Position numbers and translations under genes: made by a program. DNA of 64,000 nt. Source: Reyranella sp. GTDB taxonomy: Bacteria > Pseudomonadota > Alphaproteobacteria > Reyranellales > Reyranellaceae. Below are positions 47,102 to 56,133 of this stretch, piece after piece. The stretch's first letter is position 1; every line of letters begins with the position of its first letter. Under the pieces are notes generated by a model. The model did no database searches. It saw only the letters and a list, made by a program, of their open reading frames with translations, and had not been told where the DNA came from. The stretch is from assembly GCA_019750135.1 (NCBI GenBank), contig JAIEOV010000089.1:1-64000 (forward strand), given 5' to 3'.

Positions 47102-49431
47102 CGGCGCTCGGCCTCGCGCAACGCACGCCAGACGCGCTCCGGCGTCGCCGGCATGTCGAGGGTCTCGACGCCGGCCGGCCGCAGCGCATCGAGGATGGCG
47201 GCCATCACGGTCTGCGGCGCGGCAATGCAACCCGCCTGCCCCGAGCCCTTCACGCCCAGCGGATTGGCGGCTGTCGGCCGCTCGATCAGCTCGATGTCGA
47301 ACAGCGGAAGATCGTCGGCGCGCGGCAAGGCGTAGTCCATCAGCGAGCCGCTGAGCAGCTGGCCCGACGAGGGATCGTAGACGGTGTGCTCGACCATCGC
47401 CTGGCCGATGCCCTGGGTCACGCCACCCTGGACCTGGCCCTCGGTCAGCAACGGATTGATCAAGCGACCGTAATCATCGACGGCCGTGTAGCGGACCAGC
47501 GCCACGGCGCCCGTTTCGGGATCGATATCCACCTCGGCGACATGGCAGCCGCTCGGGAAGGTGAAGACGTCGGTCATGTTCATCACGTGCACGCCCAGGC
47601 CCTTTTCCATGCCGTCCGGCAGGTTGGCCGGATCCTCCGCACTGCGCGCCAGCGTCGGCAATGCGACCGACCGGTCGCTGCCCTGAACCGCGAAACGCCC
47701 GTCGGCGAAAACGAGTTCATCCTCTGATGCTTGCAAGAGATGGGCCGCCAGCGTGCGCGCCTTGGCAAGCGTGGCATCGATCGCCTTCACGACGGCGGCG
47801 CCGCCCATGTGCATGGAACGCGCGCCGCCATGGCCTGCGCCGCTCTTCACCTGGCCGGTGTCGGCTTGGACATAGCGAACGGCCTCGATCGGCACCCCCA
47901 GCCGGTCGGCCGCGATCTGGGCGAAGGCGGTCTCATGGCCCTGGCCGTTGGACTCGGTGCCGACCGCGACCATGACCTTGCCGTCGCCCTCGAAGCGCAC
48001 TTCCGCGCCTTCGTTGGGCGCGCCGCGCGACGTCTCGAGGAAGCAGGCGACGCCGATGCCGAGCAGGCGCCCCTGCGCCTTAGCCGCCGCGCGCCGGGCG
48101 GCAAAGCCCTTGGCGTCGGCACGCGCCACGGCGGCGTCGAGGTTGGCGACGAAGCCGCCCGAATCGATCGCCATGCCGAGCGCCGTCCGATGCGGGAACG
48201 AGGAGATCAGGTTCTGGCGGCGCAACTCGGCGGGATCGCGGCCGAGCTTGCGCGCCGCCGCCTCGATGGCGCGCTCGATGATGTAGTTGGCCTCGGGCTT
48301 GCCGGCGCCGCGATAGGCGTCGACCGGCACGGTGTTGGTGAGCGCGCCGCGGATGTCGACGGCGATCGCCGGGATGTCGTAGACGCCGCCCTGCGCCGTC
48401 GAAGCGGCGACCACCGAGGCGCCCGGTCCGTTGCCCGAGAGATAGGCGCCGAGATTGGCGACCATCTTCACGTCGAGCGCCAGCAAGCGGCCGTCGGCGG
48501 CGAGACCGAGCCTTGCGGTCGCGGCGATATCGCGACCCTGCGCGCCCATGACGAACTCCTCGGCGCGATCGGCCAGCCAGCGCACAGGCCGCCCGAGCTT
48601 GCGCGCCGCGAACAGCAGCAGGATCCATTCGGGATAGAGGAAGTTCTTCATGCCGAAGCCGCCGCCGACATCGGGCGCATGCACACGGACCTTGTCGAGC
48701 GGCAGCTTGAAGATGAACTCGGCGAGCTGGCGGCGGATGCCGTGCACGCCCTGTCCGGTCAGCTCGAGATCCATCGTGTCGTTGGCCGCGTCGTAACGCG
48801 CGATGCCGGAACGCGGCTCGATCGGCGTGACGATGACACGGTTGTTCATCACATCGACCTCGACGACGTGCGCGGCCTCGACCATCGCCTTCGCCACCGC
48901 GTCGGCATCGCCGCGCTGGACGTGGTAGACGAGATTGCCTGGCGCCTCGGTCCAGATCGCCGGCGCATCGGGCGCGAGCGCCGCGATGCCGTCGACCACG
49001 GCATCGAGCGCCTCGTAGTCGACCTCGATCAGCTCGGCCGCCTCGCGAGCGATCTCGGCCCTGTCGGCAACGATGAAGGCAACCGGGTCGCCGACATGGC
49101 GCGCACGGCCGTCGGCCAGCGCCGGGCGCGGCGGCACGATCATCGGCTTCACCGCCGCCAGGCAGGGCATGTGGCCGAGCCCCTCGGCGGCGAGGTCGGC
49201 ATGGGTGTAGACGGCACGCACGCCGGCGAGTTCGGCTGCCGCCGACACCTCTATTCCCTTGATTACGGCATGGGCATGCGGCGAGCGCAGGACGTGGCCG
49301 TACAGGCAATCCGCAACCACGATATCGTCGACGTAGCGGCCTCGGCCGGTCAGGAAGCGCTGATCCTCGAGCCGGCGCAGCGATTGGCCTATCATCGGGC
49401 TAATCATCTTTTGTTGACTGCTATTGCCCAT
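47098..49431 (-). CDS. Xanthine dehydrogenase/CO dehydrogenase-family molybdopterin-binding large subunit
   Basis: GQSLRRLEDQRFLTGRGRYVDDI; DVGGGFGMKNFLYPEW; AYRGAGKPEANYIIER; GVKGSGQAGCIAAPQTV. Confidence 0.93.
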   Translation of the reverse strand: MGNSSQQKMISPMIGQSLRRLEDQRFLTGRGRYVDDIVVADCLYGHVLRSPHAHAVIKGIEVSAAAELAGVRAVYTHADLAAEGLGHMPCLAAVKPMIVPPRPALADGRARHVGDPVAFIVADRAEIAREAAELIEVDYEALDAVVDGIAALAPDAPAIWTEAPGNLVYHVQRGDADAVAKAMVEAAHVVEVDVMNNRVIVTPIEPRSGIARYDAANDTMDLELTGQGVHGIRRQLAEFIFKLPLDKVRVHAPDVGGGFGMKNFLYPEWILLLFAARKLGRPVRWLADRAEEFVMGAQGRDIAATARLGLAADGRLLALDVKMVANLGAYLSGNGPGASVVAASTAQGGVYDIPAIAVDIRGALTNTVPVDAYRGAGKPEANYIIERAIEAAARKLGRDPAELRRQNLISSFPHRTALGMAIDSGGFVANLDAAVARADAKGFAARRAAAKAQGRLLGIGVACFLETSRGAPNEGAEVRFEGDGKVMVAVGTESNGQGHETAFAQIAADRLGVPIEAVRYVQADTGQVKSGAGHGGARSMHMGGAAVVKAIDATLAKARTLAAHLLQASEDELVFADGRFAVQGSDRSVALPTLARSAEDPANLPDGMEKGLGVHVMNMTDVFTFPSGCHVAEVDIDPETGAVALVRYTAVDDYGRLINPLLTEGQVQGGVTQGIGQAMVEHTVYDPSSGQLLSGSLMDYALPRADDLPLFDIELIERPTAANPLGVKGSGQAGCIAAPQTVMAAILDALRPAGVETLDMPATPERVWRALREAERR

Positions 49432-49478
49432 GTCGCCCCGCCCGATAAGCTCCCGCCCAACCATAGGAGGGATCATTC

Positions 49479-50204
49479 ATGATCGACCTGCATTACTGGC
49501 CCACGCCCAACGGCAAGAAGGTCACTATCCTGCTCGAGGAATGCGGCCTGCCCTACAAGATCGTACCCGTCAACATCGGCCGCGGCGATCAGTTCAGCAA
49601 AGAGTTCCTGGAGATGAACCCCAACCATCGCATGCCGACGATGGTGGACCACGATCCCGTGGGTGGCGGCAAGCCGATCACGATCTTCGAATCCGGCGCC
49701 ATCATGATGTATATCGCCGAGAAGGCCGGGAAGTTCTATCCCCAGGACGTGCGCACGCGCTACGACGTGAATCAGTGGCTGATCTGGCAGATGGCCAACC
49801 AGGGACCCAAGAGCGGCGAGTGTGGCCATTTCCGTCGCGTCGACCAGGCCAAGGAAGGCGACCAGACATACGCCATCACGCGCTTCACCGACGAGGTCAA
49901 CCGGCTGTACGGCGTGCTGAACAACCAGCTCTACAAGCACAAGTACCTGGCCGGCGACCAGTACACGATCGCCGACATGATCTGCTACCCGTGGACCATC
50001 AACTGGAAGTTCCAGGGCCAGGACATCGAGGAGTTCAAGTACTTCAAGCGCTGGTTCGAGGAACTGGGCGCCAGGCCTGGGGTGCAGAAGGGCATGGCGG
50101 TCGGCGCCGACCTCTCGGTCGACAACACCAAGCTGCCGCCAGAAGAACAGGCCCGCATCCGCAAGATGCTCTACAACCAGCGCGCCCGCCCGGTACCGGC
50201 GTAG
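49479..50204 (+). CDS. Glutathione S-transferase family protein (YfcG/Ure2-like)
   Basis: MIDLHYWPTPNGKKVTILLEECGLPYKIVPVNIGRGDQFSKEFLEMNPNHRMPTMVDHD. Confidence 0.92.
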   Translation: MIDLHYWPTPNGKKVTILLEECGLPYKIVPVNIGRGDQFSKEFLEMNPNHRMPTMVDHDPVGGGKPITIFESGAIMMYIAEKAGKFYPQDVRTRYDVNQWLIWQMANQGPKSGECGHFRRVDQAKEGDQTYAITRFTDEVNRLYGVLNNQLYKHKYLAGDQYTIADMICYPWTINWKFQGQDIEEFKYFKRWFEELGARPGVQKGMAVGADLSVDNTKLPPEEQARIRKMLYNQRARPVPA

Positions 50205-50239
50205 TTGTCGGGAGGGCGCCACTTCGGTGGCACATCATG

Positions 50240-50308
50240 TCTTCCGGATCGCGAGCGTCCTCGCTCGCTCATGAATATGAGTGCGCGAGCCGCGCGTGGT
50301 CCGGAAGA
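50240..50308. repeat. Palindromic repeat, long form: TCTTCCGGA...TCCGGAAGA enclosing three smaller hairpins
   Basis: 9-bp end stems; inner GCGAGCG-TCCT-CGCTCGC, TCAT-GAAT-ATGA, GCGCG-AGC-CGCGC; ends match 14155-14194. Confidence 0.75.
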
Positions 50309-50439
50309 AAGAACGCCATCCGGTGGGTCGCACTTCATCTCGGATGGAGCTTGCCGCTCAGCCGAAAGATCTTCCCCGGGCGGGCTTGAAGCTTTCACCG
50401 GCCGCACATCTTGCTGGGCGTCGACCCGGTCGTCCTCAG

Positions 50440-50700
50440 GAATCCTCAGCTCAAGCGGCGCCGGTTCGCAGCGTGCTTCGTCGGGCGCGTCGAGATCGTT
50501 CCACCGATCCTCGCCGTCAGCCGGACCATCGGACGGCGGCCGCGGATCATTGCTCCAGTCCTGACGCCGGCGGTTGCGCAGCCAGAAGATGCAGGCGCGG
50601 ATGTCGGGCGGATGATGCACGGTGTCGATGGTGCGCGGCGCCACGTCGAAGAAGCCGGCGAGCTCGCTATCGCTGATGGCAGCAGACCCAACCCATGGCA
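50440..50700 (-). pseudogene. Decayed HTH/terminase-small-subunit-like gene with apparent internal deletion
   Basis: SAISDSELAGFFDVAPRTIDT runs directly into VHHPPDIRACIFWLRNRRRQDW; an in-frame stop lies just upstream (~50709-50720 region). Confidence 0.45.
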
Positions 50701-50841
50701 GCGCTTGCGGTCATGGCGACACAAGTCATGCCAGCAATGTCAGCATCGGCACCGGCGGTATTCCCACTCGCTGATGAATCATGAGCGAGCGGGGGCCGGA
50801 CGAGCATGAGTGGGCCTGGAAATCGGCGGTCCGCGAGAAGC

Positions 50842-51546
50842 CTAGACCTGCGTGACCTTGCCGGTCGCGAGGTCGTACACGCCGCCGACGACACTGAGCT
50901 TCTTGGCCGTCACCATGTCGGCCAAGATAGGCTTGGCCGCGAGCAGCTGCTGGACGTTGTAGCGGACGTTCGCCACGACGGCGCGCTGATAGAGATCGTC
51001 GCCCGACTGCTTCAGGGCGGGCTCGATGCCGGGCTTCATGGAGCGCACCAGGTCGGCGATATGGCCCGGCAGGTTATTGCCCTTCTGCAGGGCGTCGACC
51101 GTGGCGTTGACGGCGCCGCAACTCGTATGGCCCAGAACCATGATCACCTTGGTGCCGAGCACGGCGGCGCCGAACTCCAGGCTGGCGAGCCCCTCGGTCG
51201 TGACGAAGTTGCCGGCGACGCGCACCACGAACAGATCGCCCGGCGGCTGGTCGAAGGCGAGTTCCGGCGCAACCCGGGAATCGGCGCAGCCGAGGATCGC
51301 GGCGAATGGGGCCTGGCCACGCGCACGGGCCGCCCGAGTGGCCGAGAAGTCGCGCTCATTCATCTTGTTTGACACGTAGCGGGCGTTGCCCTCAACGAGG
51401 AGCTTCAGCGCCGCCTCCGGCGTCTCGGCAGCCCTCGCGGGTTGAGCCTGCGCCGGACCGGCTAGCGGTGCGGCGGCCATTGTTGCCAAGCCGGCACCCA
51501 ACATGGTGCGTCGAGACAATCCGGCGGCACGACAAGCGTTACACAT
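50842..51546 (-). CDS. Beta-carbonic anhydrase with twin-Arg-like signal peptide
   Basis: SRRTMLGAGLATMAAAPLAGPAQA; ILGCADSRVAPE; VLGHTSCGAVNA. Confidence 0.9.
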   Translation of the reverse strand: MCNACRAAGLSRRTMLGAGLATMAAAPLAGPAQAQPARAAETPEAALKLLVEGNARYVSNKMNERDFSATRAARARGQAPFAAILGCADSRVAPELAFDQPPGDLFVVRVAGNFVTTEGLASLEFGAAVLGTKVIMVLGHTSCGAVNATVDALQKGNNLPGHIADLVRSMKPGIEPALKQSGDDLYQRAVVANVRYNVQQLLAAKPILADMVTAKKLSVVGGVYDLATGKVTQV

Positions 51547-51655
51547 GCGCACTCCATTCACATGAACCGACGCACCCTATTCTGAAGCAGAAGCTTTACG
51601 CAATGACTGCAAATGCATATCGCAACGGCATCCCGACGCCTCGCGTTCAAGATCG

Positions 51656-52843
51656 GTGCAGTCGCCCGGGCCGTACATTCTTCTCTACGTCACCCTCTAC
51701 GCCGCGTTCGGCGTGGCGTCTCCGTATTGGCCGAAGCTGTTCGAAAGCAAGGGTCTCGCGCCGGAGCAGATCGGCTGGGTTCTCGCCGCCGCGCTGCTGA
51801 CGCGTCTCGCGGCGGGCCCGCTGGTGGCGCGGCTCGCCGACATGGTGGCCTCTCTGCGGCTCGTTCTCGCGAGCTGTATCGTCGTCGCCGCAGCAGCGGC
51901 GGCGGCATACATCTCGGCCGATACGTTCTGGCTCGTGCTCCTGATCGCGATCGTCCAAGCCGCAGCACTTGCGCCTACCACCTCGCTTGCCGATGCGCTG
52001 ACCGTCAGCGCGGCCCGCCCGCAGATGGCGGACAAGCCGTTCGAATACGGCTGGATACGGGGTGCGGCCTCAGCGGCCTTCCTCGCGGGCACTCTGATCA
52101 TTGGACAGCTCATTGGTCCCGGCGATCTCCATCCCATCATCTGGATCAACGTGATGCTGCTGGTGATGGCCGCCGCCGCGACCGCATTGCTTCCGAGAGC
52201 GCGCCTTGAATCCGCGCCTGTCACCGACCATTCGGGGCTCGTCGCCGCCAAAGTGCGCGGCCTGCTCAAGCTGCCGCCGTTCCGCATCGTCATCATCGTC
52301 TCCGCGCTGGCGTACGGCAGCCACGCGCTCTACGACGCCTTCGCCGTGATCCTGTGGAGCGCCGCCGGGCTGCAGCCGCCGGTCATCAGCGCCCTGTGGG
52401 CGGAGGCCGTGGCCGCCGAAGTCGTGGTGTTCTTCCTGATCGGGCCATGGCTGGTCGATCGGCTCGGAGTTCGCGGCGCGGCGATGCTGGCAGCCGTTGC
52501 CGGAGTCGTCCGCTGGACCGCCATGGGACTCACCGACTCCATCGCCGTGCTGGCGATTCTGCAGCCGCTGCATGGATTGACTTTCGCCCTGCTTCACCTT
52601 GTTTGCATGCGCGTCATCGGCAACGTCGTTCCGCCTGGCCTGGCCGCCACAGCCCAGGCACTCTATTCGTTCGGCGCCGGCATCGTGACGGCCGCCCTGA
52701 CCTCGTTGTCGGGAACGCTATATACCGACTATGGCGGCCTCACATTTCTGCCGATGGCAGCGCTTTGCGTCATCGCCCTGCTGTTTGCCTGGCGGGGTTT
52801 TGCGCATAGCCAGCAGCAACCTGCGGGCATGCCCGCGCCTTAG
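51656..52843 (+). CDS. MFS transporter (MFS_1-like/PPP type)
   Basis: MQSPGPYILLYVTLYAAFGVASPYWPKLFESKGLAPEQIGWVLAA. Confidence 0.85.
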   Translation: MQSPGPYILLYVTLYAAFGVASPYWPKLFESKGLAPEQIGWVLAAALLTRLAAGPLVARLADMVASLRLVLASCIVVAAAAAAAYISADTFWLVLLIAIVQAAALAPTTSLADALTVSAARPQMADKPFEYGWIRGAASAAFLAGTLIIGQLIGPGDLHPIIWINVMLLVMAAAATALLPRARLESAPVTDHSGLVAAKVRGLLKLPPFRIVIIVSALAYGSHALYDAFAVILWSAAGLQPPVISALWAEAVAAEVVVFFLIGPWLVDRLGVRGAAMLAAVAGVVRWTAMGLTDSIAVLAILQPLHGLTFALLHLVCMRVIGNVVPPGLAATAQALYSFGAGIVTAALTSLSGTLYTDYGGLTFLPMAALCVIALLFAWRGFAHSQQQPAGMPAP

Positions 52844-52848
52844 TCGTC

Positions 52849-52962
52849 ATGACGATTTGGAACCTGGTCCTCACCGGCCTAGCCGCCGTCATGATCACGG
52901 CAAGTACCGCCGTGATCGTCGGCCTCGGCGTGGTGATCTGGACGACCCGCCGGATCGATTGA
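52849..52962 (+). CDS. 37-aa single-TM small protein
   Basis: MTIWNLVLTGLAAVMITASTAVIVGLGVVIWTTRRID stop; below the ORF-track length cut-off. Confidence 0.45.
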   Translation: MTIWNLVLTGLAAVMITASTAVIVGLGVVIWTTRRID

Positions 52963-52965
52963 CGC

Positions 52966-53190
52966 TCAACCGCCCAGGCTGTCCGGCTCAGGCACTCTTC
53001 TGCCGGAATCTTCGCCCTCGGTCGTACGCGGATGCCTGCGGTGAAGGAAGACGGCCAGTTCCTCGCGCGCTCCCTTGCCGGCAGATCGTACGGCGGCTTC
53101 GAACAGGTCATGCTGGACGTACGTCGGCAACTGGCCCCAAACCTTGGCGGCGGCCTGCCCAAGGGCGGTCGTGAGCTCGTCAGGAGTCAT
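52966..53190 (-). CDS. Small hypothetical protein
   Basis: MTPDELTTALGQAAAKVWGQLPTYVQHDLFEAAVRSAGKGAREELAVFLHRRHPRT. Confidence 0.65.
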   Translation of the reverse strand: MTPDELTTALGQAAAKVWGQLPTYVQHDLFEAAVRSAGKGAREELAVFLHRRHPRTTEGEDSGRRVPEPDSLGG

Positions 53191-53228
53191 TCCATCACCT
53201 CGTCGGCGGGAGGACGGAAGAGTTTCGA

Positions 53229-54701
53229 TTATCGCCGTTTTTCCGGGGGATCTTCAAGCTCGACGCGCATCGACAGGGGCGGCGCCACCTCTTCCAGGGG
53301 CCGGCACTCCGCATTGACGCCCAGCCGCAGGGTCACCAGGGAGGCCAGGACCATCAGGAACGCCCCCAGCATGTAGCCCATCACGATCTCGGTCGGGCTT
53401 TCGCTGGCGATCAGCACCCCGAACAGCCAGGGCCCGCCGACGCCGCCCAGCAGAGTGCCGAAGGCGTAGAACAGCGCAATGGTGAGCGCGCGGATCTCCA
53501 GGGGGAAGCACTCGCCCACCGTTAGGTAGGCGGCGCTGGCCGCCGCCGAGGCGAAGAAGAAGACCACGCTCCACATCGCCGTCTGCGTCGTGGCGGTGAG
53601 CAGGCCCTCGCCGAACAGCCAGCCGGTGAGGGCCAGCAGCAGGCCCGACAAGCCATAGGTCGCGCAGATCATGGCCTTGCGGCCCACCGAATCGAATAAC
53701 GGGCCGAGCAGCAACGGGCCCAGGAAATTGCCGAGCGCGAACGGCAGGATGTAGAGCCCGACCTTGTCGGCCTCGATGCCGTAGAACCGCGTCAGCACCA
53801 GCGCGTAGGTGAAAAAGATGGCGTTGTAGACGAAGGCCTGCGCCGCCATCAGGACCAGGCCGAGCGTGGTGCGGCCGGGATAGTCGCGGAGCAGCGTGCG
53901 CGCCACCGACACCATGGTCGTGCGATGCGTATCGCCGAGCGCCAACCGCGCCGTCACCGGGGGCAAGGCCACGCCTTCGCTGGCGACGACGCGCGCTTCG
54001 ATGCCGTCGACGACGCGCGCCGCCTCGCCCGGCTGGCCATGCAGCATCAGCCAGCGTGGACTTTCAGGCAGGAAGCGCCGCAGATAGAGGATCACGAGGC
54101 CGAGCACGGCGCCGCTGCCGAAGGCCAGCCGCCAGCCCATGTCGGGCGGCAGCACGGCGGGATCGAGCAGCACCACCGAGAGCAGCGCGCCACCCGCGGC
54201 GCCGATCCAGAAGCTGCCGTTGATAGCGAGGTCGACGCGACCGCGCAGGCGCGCCGGGATCAGCTCCTGGATCGCGGAGTTGATGGCCGAGTACTCGCCG
54301 CCGATGCCCGCGCCGGTGAAGAAGCGGAACACCAGGAAGCTCCAGAAGTCCCACGAGAAGGCGGTAAGCGCGGTGGCCACCAGATAGACACCGAGCGTCA
54401 CGTTGAACAGCTTCTTGCGGCCCAGCCGGTCGGTGAGATGGCCGAAGAACAGCGAGCCCATCACGGCGCCGGCGAGGTAGGCGCTGCCGGTCAACCCGAC
54501 CTGCTCGGCGGTGAACTGCAGGCGCGGGCTGGTCTGCAGCGCCGCGGCCACCGACCCGGCCAGGGTGACTTCGAGACCGTCGAGGATCCAGGTGATGCCG
54601 AGTGCCACCACCACCAGCCGATGGAATCGGCTCCACGGCAGCCGGTCGAGCCGGGCCGGCACGTCGGTATAGGTGCCGCGGACGGATTGGTCTGGCGCCA
54701 T
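53229..54701 (-). CDS. MFS transporter (sugar/aromatic acid porter-like)
   Basis: GSLFFGHLTDRLGRKKLF; FRFFTGAGIGGEYSAINSAIQELIPARLRGRVD. Confidence 0.92.
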   Translation of the reverse strand: MAPDQSVRGTYTDVPARLDRLPWSRFHRLVVVALGITWILDGLEVTLAGSVAAALQTSPRLQFTAEQVGLTGSAYLAGAVMGSLFFGHLTDRLGRKKLFNVTLGVYLVATALTAFSWDFWSFLVFRFFTGAGIGGEYSAINSAIQELIPARLRGRVDLAINGSFWIGAAGGALLSVVLLDPAVLPPDMGWRLAFGSGAVLGLVILYLRRFLPESPRWLMLHGQPGEAARVVDGIEARVVASEGVALPPVTARLALGDTHRTTMVSVARTLLRDYPGRTTLGLVLMAAQAFVYNAIFFTYALVLTRFYGIEADKVGLYILPFALGNFLGPLLLGPLFDSVGRKAMICATYGLSGLLLALTGWLFGEGLLTATTQTAMWSVVFFFASAAASAAYLTVGECFPLEIRALTIALFYAFGTLLGGVGGPWLFGVLIASESPTEIVMGYMLGAFLMVLASLVTLRLGVNAECRPLEEVAPPLSMRVELEDPPEKRR

Positions 54702-54807
54702 TGAAGGCACATAACATTCCGACTGCACTGAAGGTTCCATAGCCGAGGGCCCTGCAACGCTGGCTTGCCCCCGCGGCGGTGCTGCCGCGAACCTCGTCTG
54801 CTATTGT

Positions 54808-56079
54808 GTGAATATGAGCGATAGTACTTTGTCGGCGGGAACGGTGCCCGCGGCGACGCCTGCAGTTTCCACGGCATCGACGGCTTCGGCCAACACCACG
54901 ACCTTTGCGGTCATCCTCTCGCTGAGCTTCTGCCATCTGCTCAACGACATGATGCAGTCGCTGGTCCCGGCGCTCTATCCCATCCTCAAGGAGAACTATG
55001 CGCTGAGCTTCGGCCAGGTCGGCCTGATCACGCTCGCCTTCCAGTGCACTGCATCGATGCTGCAGCCGCTGGTCGGTCTCTACACCGACAAGAAGCCCCA
55101 GCCCTATTCCCTCATGGTCGGCATGGGCTTCACCCTGGTCGGCCTGCTGCTGATGTCGCGCGCCGACTCCTATCCCATGATCCTGTTCGCCGCGGCGCTG
55201 ATCGGCATGGGCTCGTCGGTGTTCCATCCCGAGGCCTCGCGCGTGGCGCGCATGGCGTCGGGCGGGCGCTACGGTCTCGCCCAGTCGCTGTTCCAGGTCG
55301 GGGGCAACATGGGATCGGCGGCCGGGCCGCTGCTCGCCGCCTTCATCGTCGTACCGCACGGCCAGCACAGCATCGTCTGGTTCTCTGCCGCGGCGCTGGT
55401 GGCGATGGTCGTGCTGTTCCAGGTCGGCGGCTGGTACGCACGCCGCCAGGCCGAGCGGAAGCCCTCGGCGCGCAAAGCCGCATCCGCAACGGCAGTCCCT
55501 GCCTTGTCGAAGCGCCGCGTCGCCTTTGCCGTCGCGATCCTGGTGGCGCTGCTCTTCTCGAAGAACGTCTACAGCGCGAGCCTCGGCTCCTACTTTACAC
55601 TCTATCTAATGTCGCGGTTCGGCATCGACGTGGCGACGGCGCAGCTCTACCTGTTCGCCTTCCTGGTCGGCATCGTCGGCGGCACGATCCTCGGCGGCGC
55701 GGTGGGCGACAAGGTCGGCCGCATCCCGGTGATGTGGTTCTCGATCCTGGGCGCCCTGCCCTTCGCCCTGATGCTGCCCTATGCCAATCTCTTCTGGACG
55801 GGCGTGCTGGCGGTCCTGGTGGCCATGATCATGGCCTCGGCCTTCTCCGCCATCCTGGTCTACGCCCAGGAGCTGCTGCCCGGCCGCGTCGGGCTGGTGG
55901 CCGGCATGTTCTTCGGCTTCTCCTTCGGCCTGGGCGGCCTCGGCGCCGCCGCATTGGGCGAGCTTGCCGACTGGACCAGCATCGAGACGGTATACAAGGT
56001 CACGCCATTCCTTCTGTTGCTGGGAATCTTGACGGCCTTCCTGCCGCGCCAGCCGGGCGAGCCCAGGAATACCCATTGA
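54808..56079 (+). CDS. MFS transporter, fosmidomycin-resistance (Fsr)-like
   Basis: SFCHLLNDMMQSLVPALYPILKENYALSFGQVGLITLAFQ; GSSVFHPEASRVARMAS. Confidence 0.9.
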   Translation: MNMSDSTLSAGTVPAATPAVSTASTASANTTTFAVILSLSFCHLLNDMMQSLVPALYPILKENYALSFGQVGLITLAFQCTASMLQPLVGLYTDKKPQPYSLMVGMGFTLVGLLLMSRADSYPMILFAAALIGMGSSVFHPEASRVARMASGGRYGLAQSLFQVGGNMGSAAGPLLAAFIVVPHGQHSIVWFSAAALVAMVVLFQVGGWYARRQAERKPSARKAASATAVPALSKRRVAFAVAILVALLFSKNVYSASLGSYFTLYLMSRFGIDVATAQLYLFAFLVGIVGGTILGGAVGDKVGRIPVMWFSILGALPFALMLPYANLFWTGVLAVLVAMIMASAFSAILVYAQELLPGRVGLVAGMFFGFSFGLGGLGAAALGELADWTSIETVYKVTPFLLLLGILTAFLPRQPGEPRNTH

Positions 56080-56133
56080 AGGCGCACTGACACCCTCTAC
56101 GGATAGTAGATGATGCGCTAAACTGGGCGCCAC

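Noticed and set aside
47731-49482. 583-aa plus-strand ORF
   Set aside because: Antisense to the molybdopterin-binding subunit gene, which has clear family motifs.
50205-50564. 119-aa plus-strand ORF as a real gene
   Set aside because: Arginine/serine-rich composition, overlaps the palindromic repeat and the minus-strand HTH remnant; no family resemblance.
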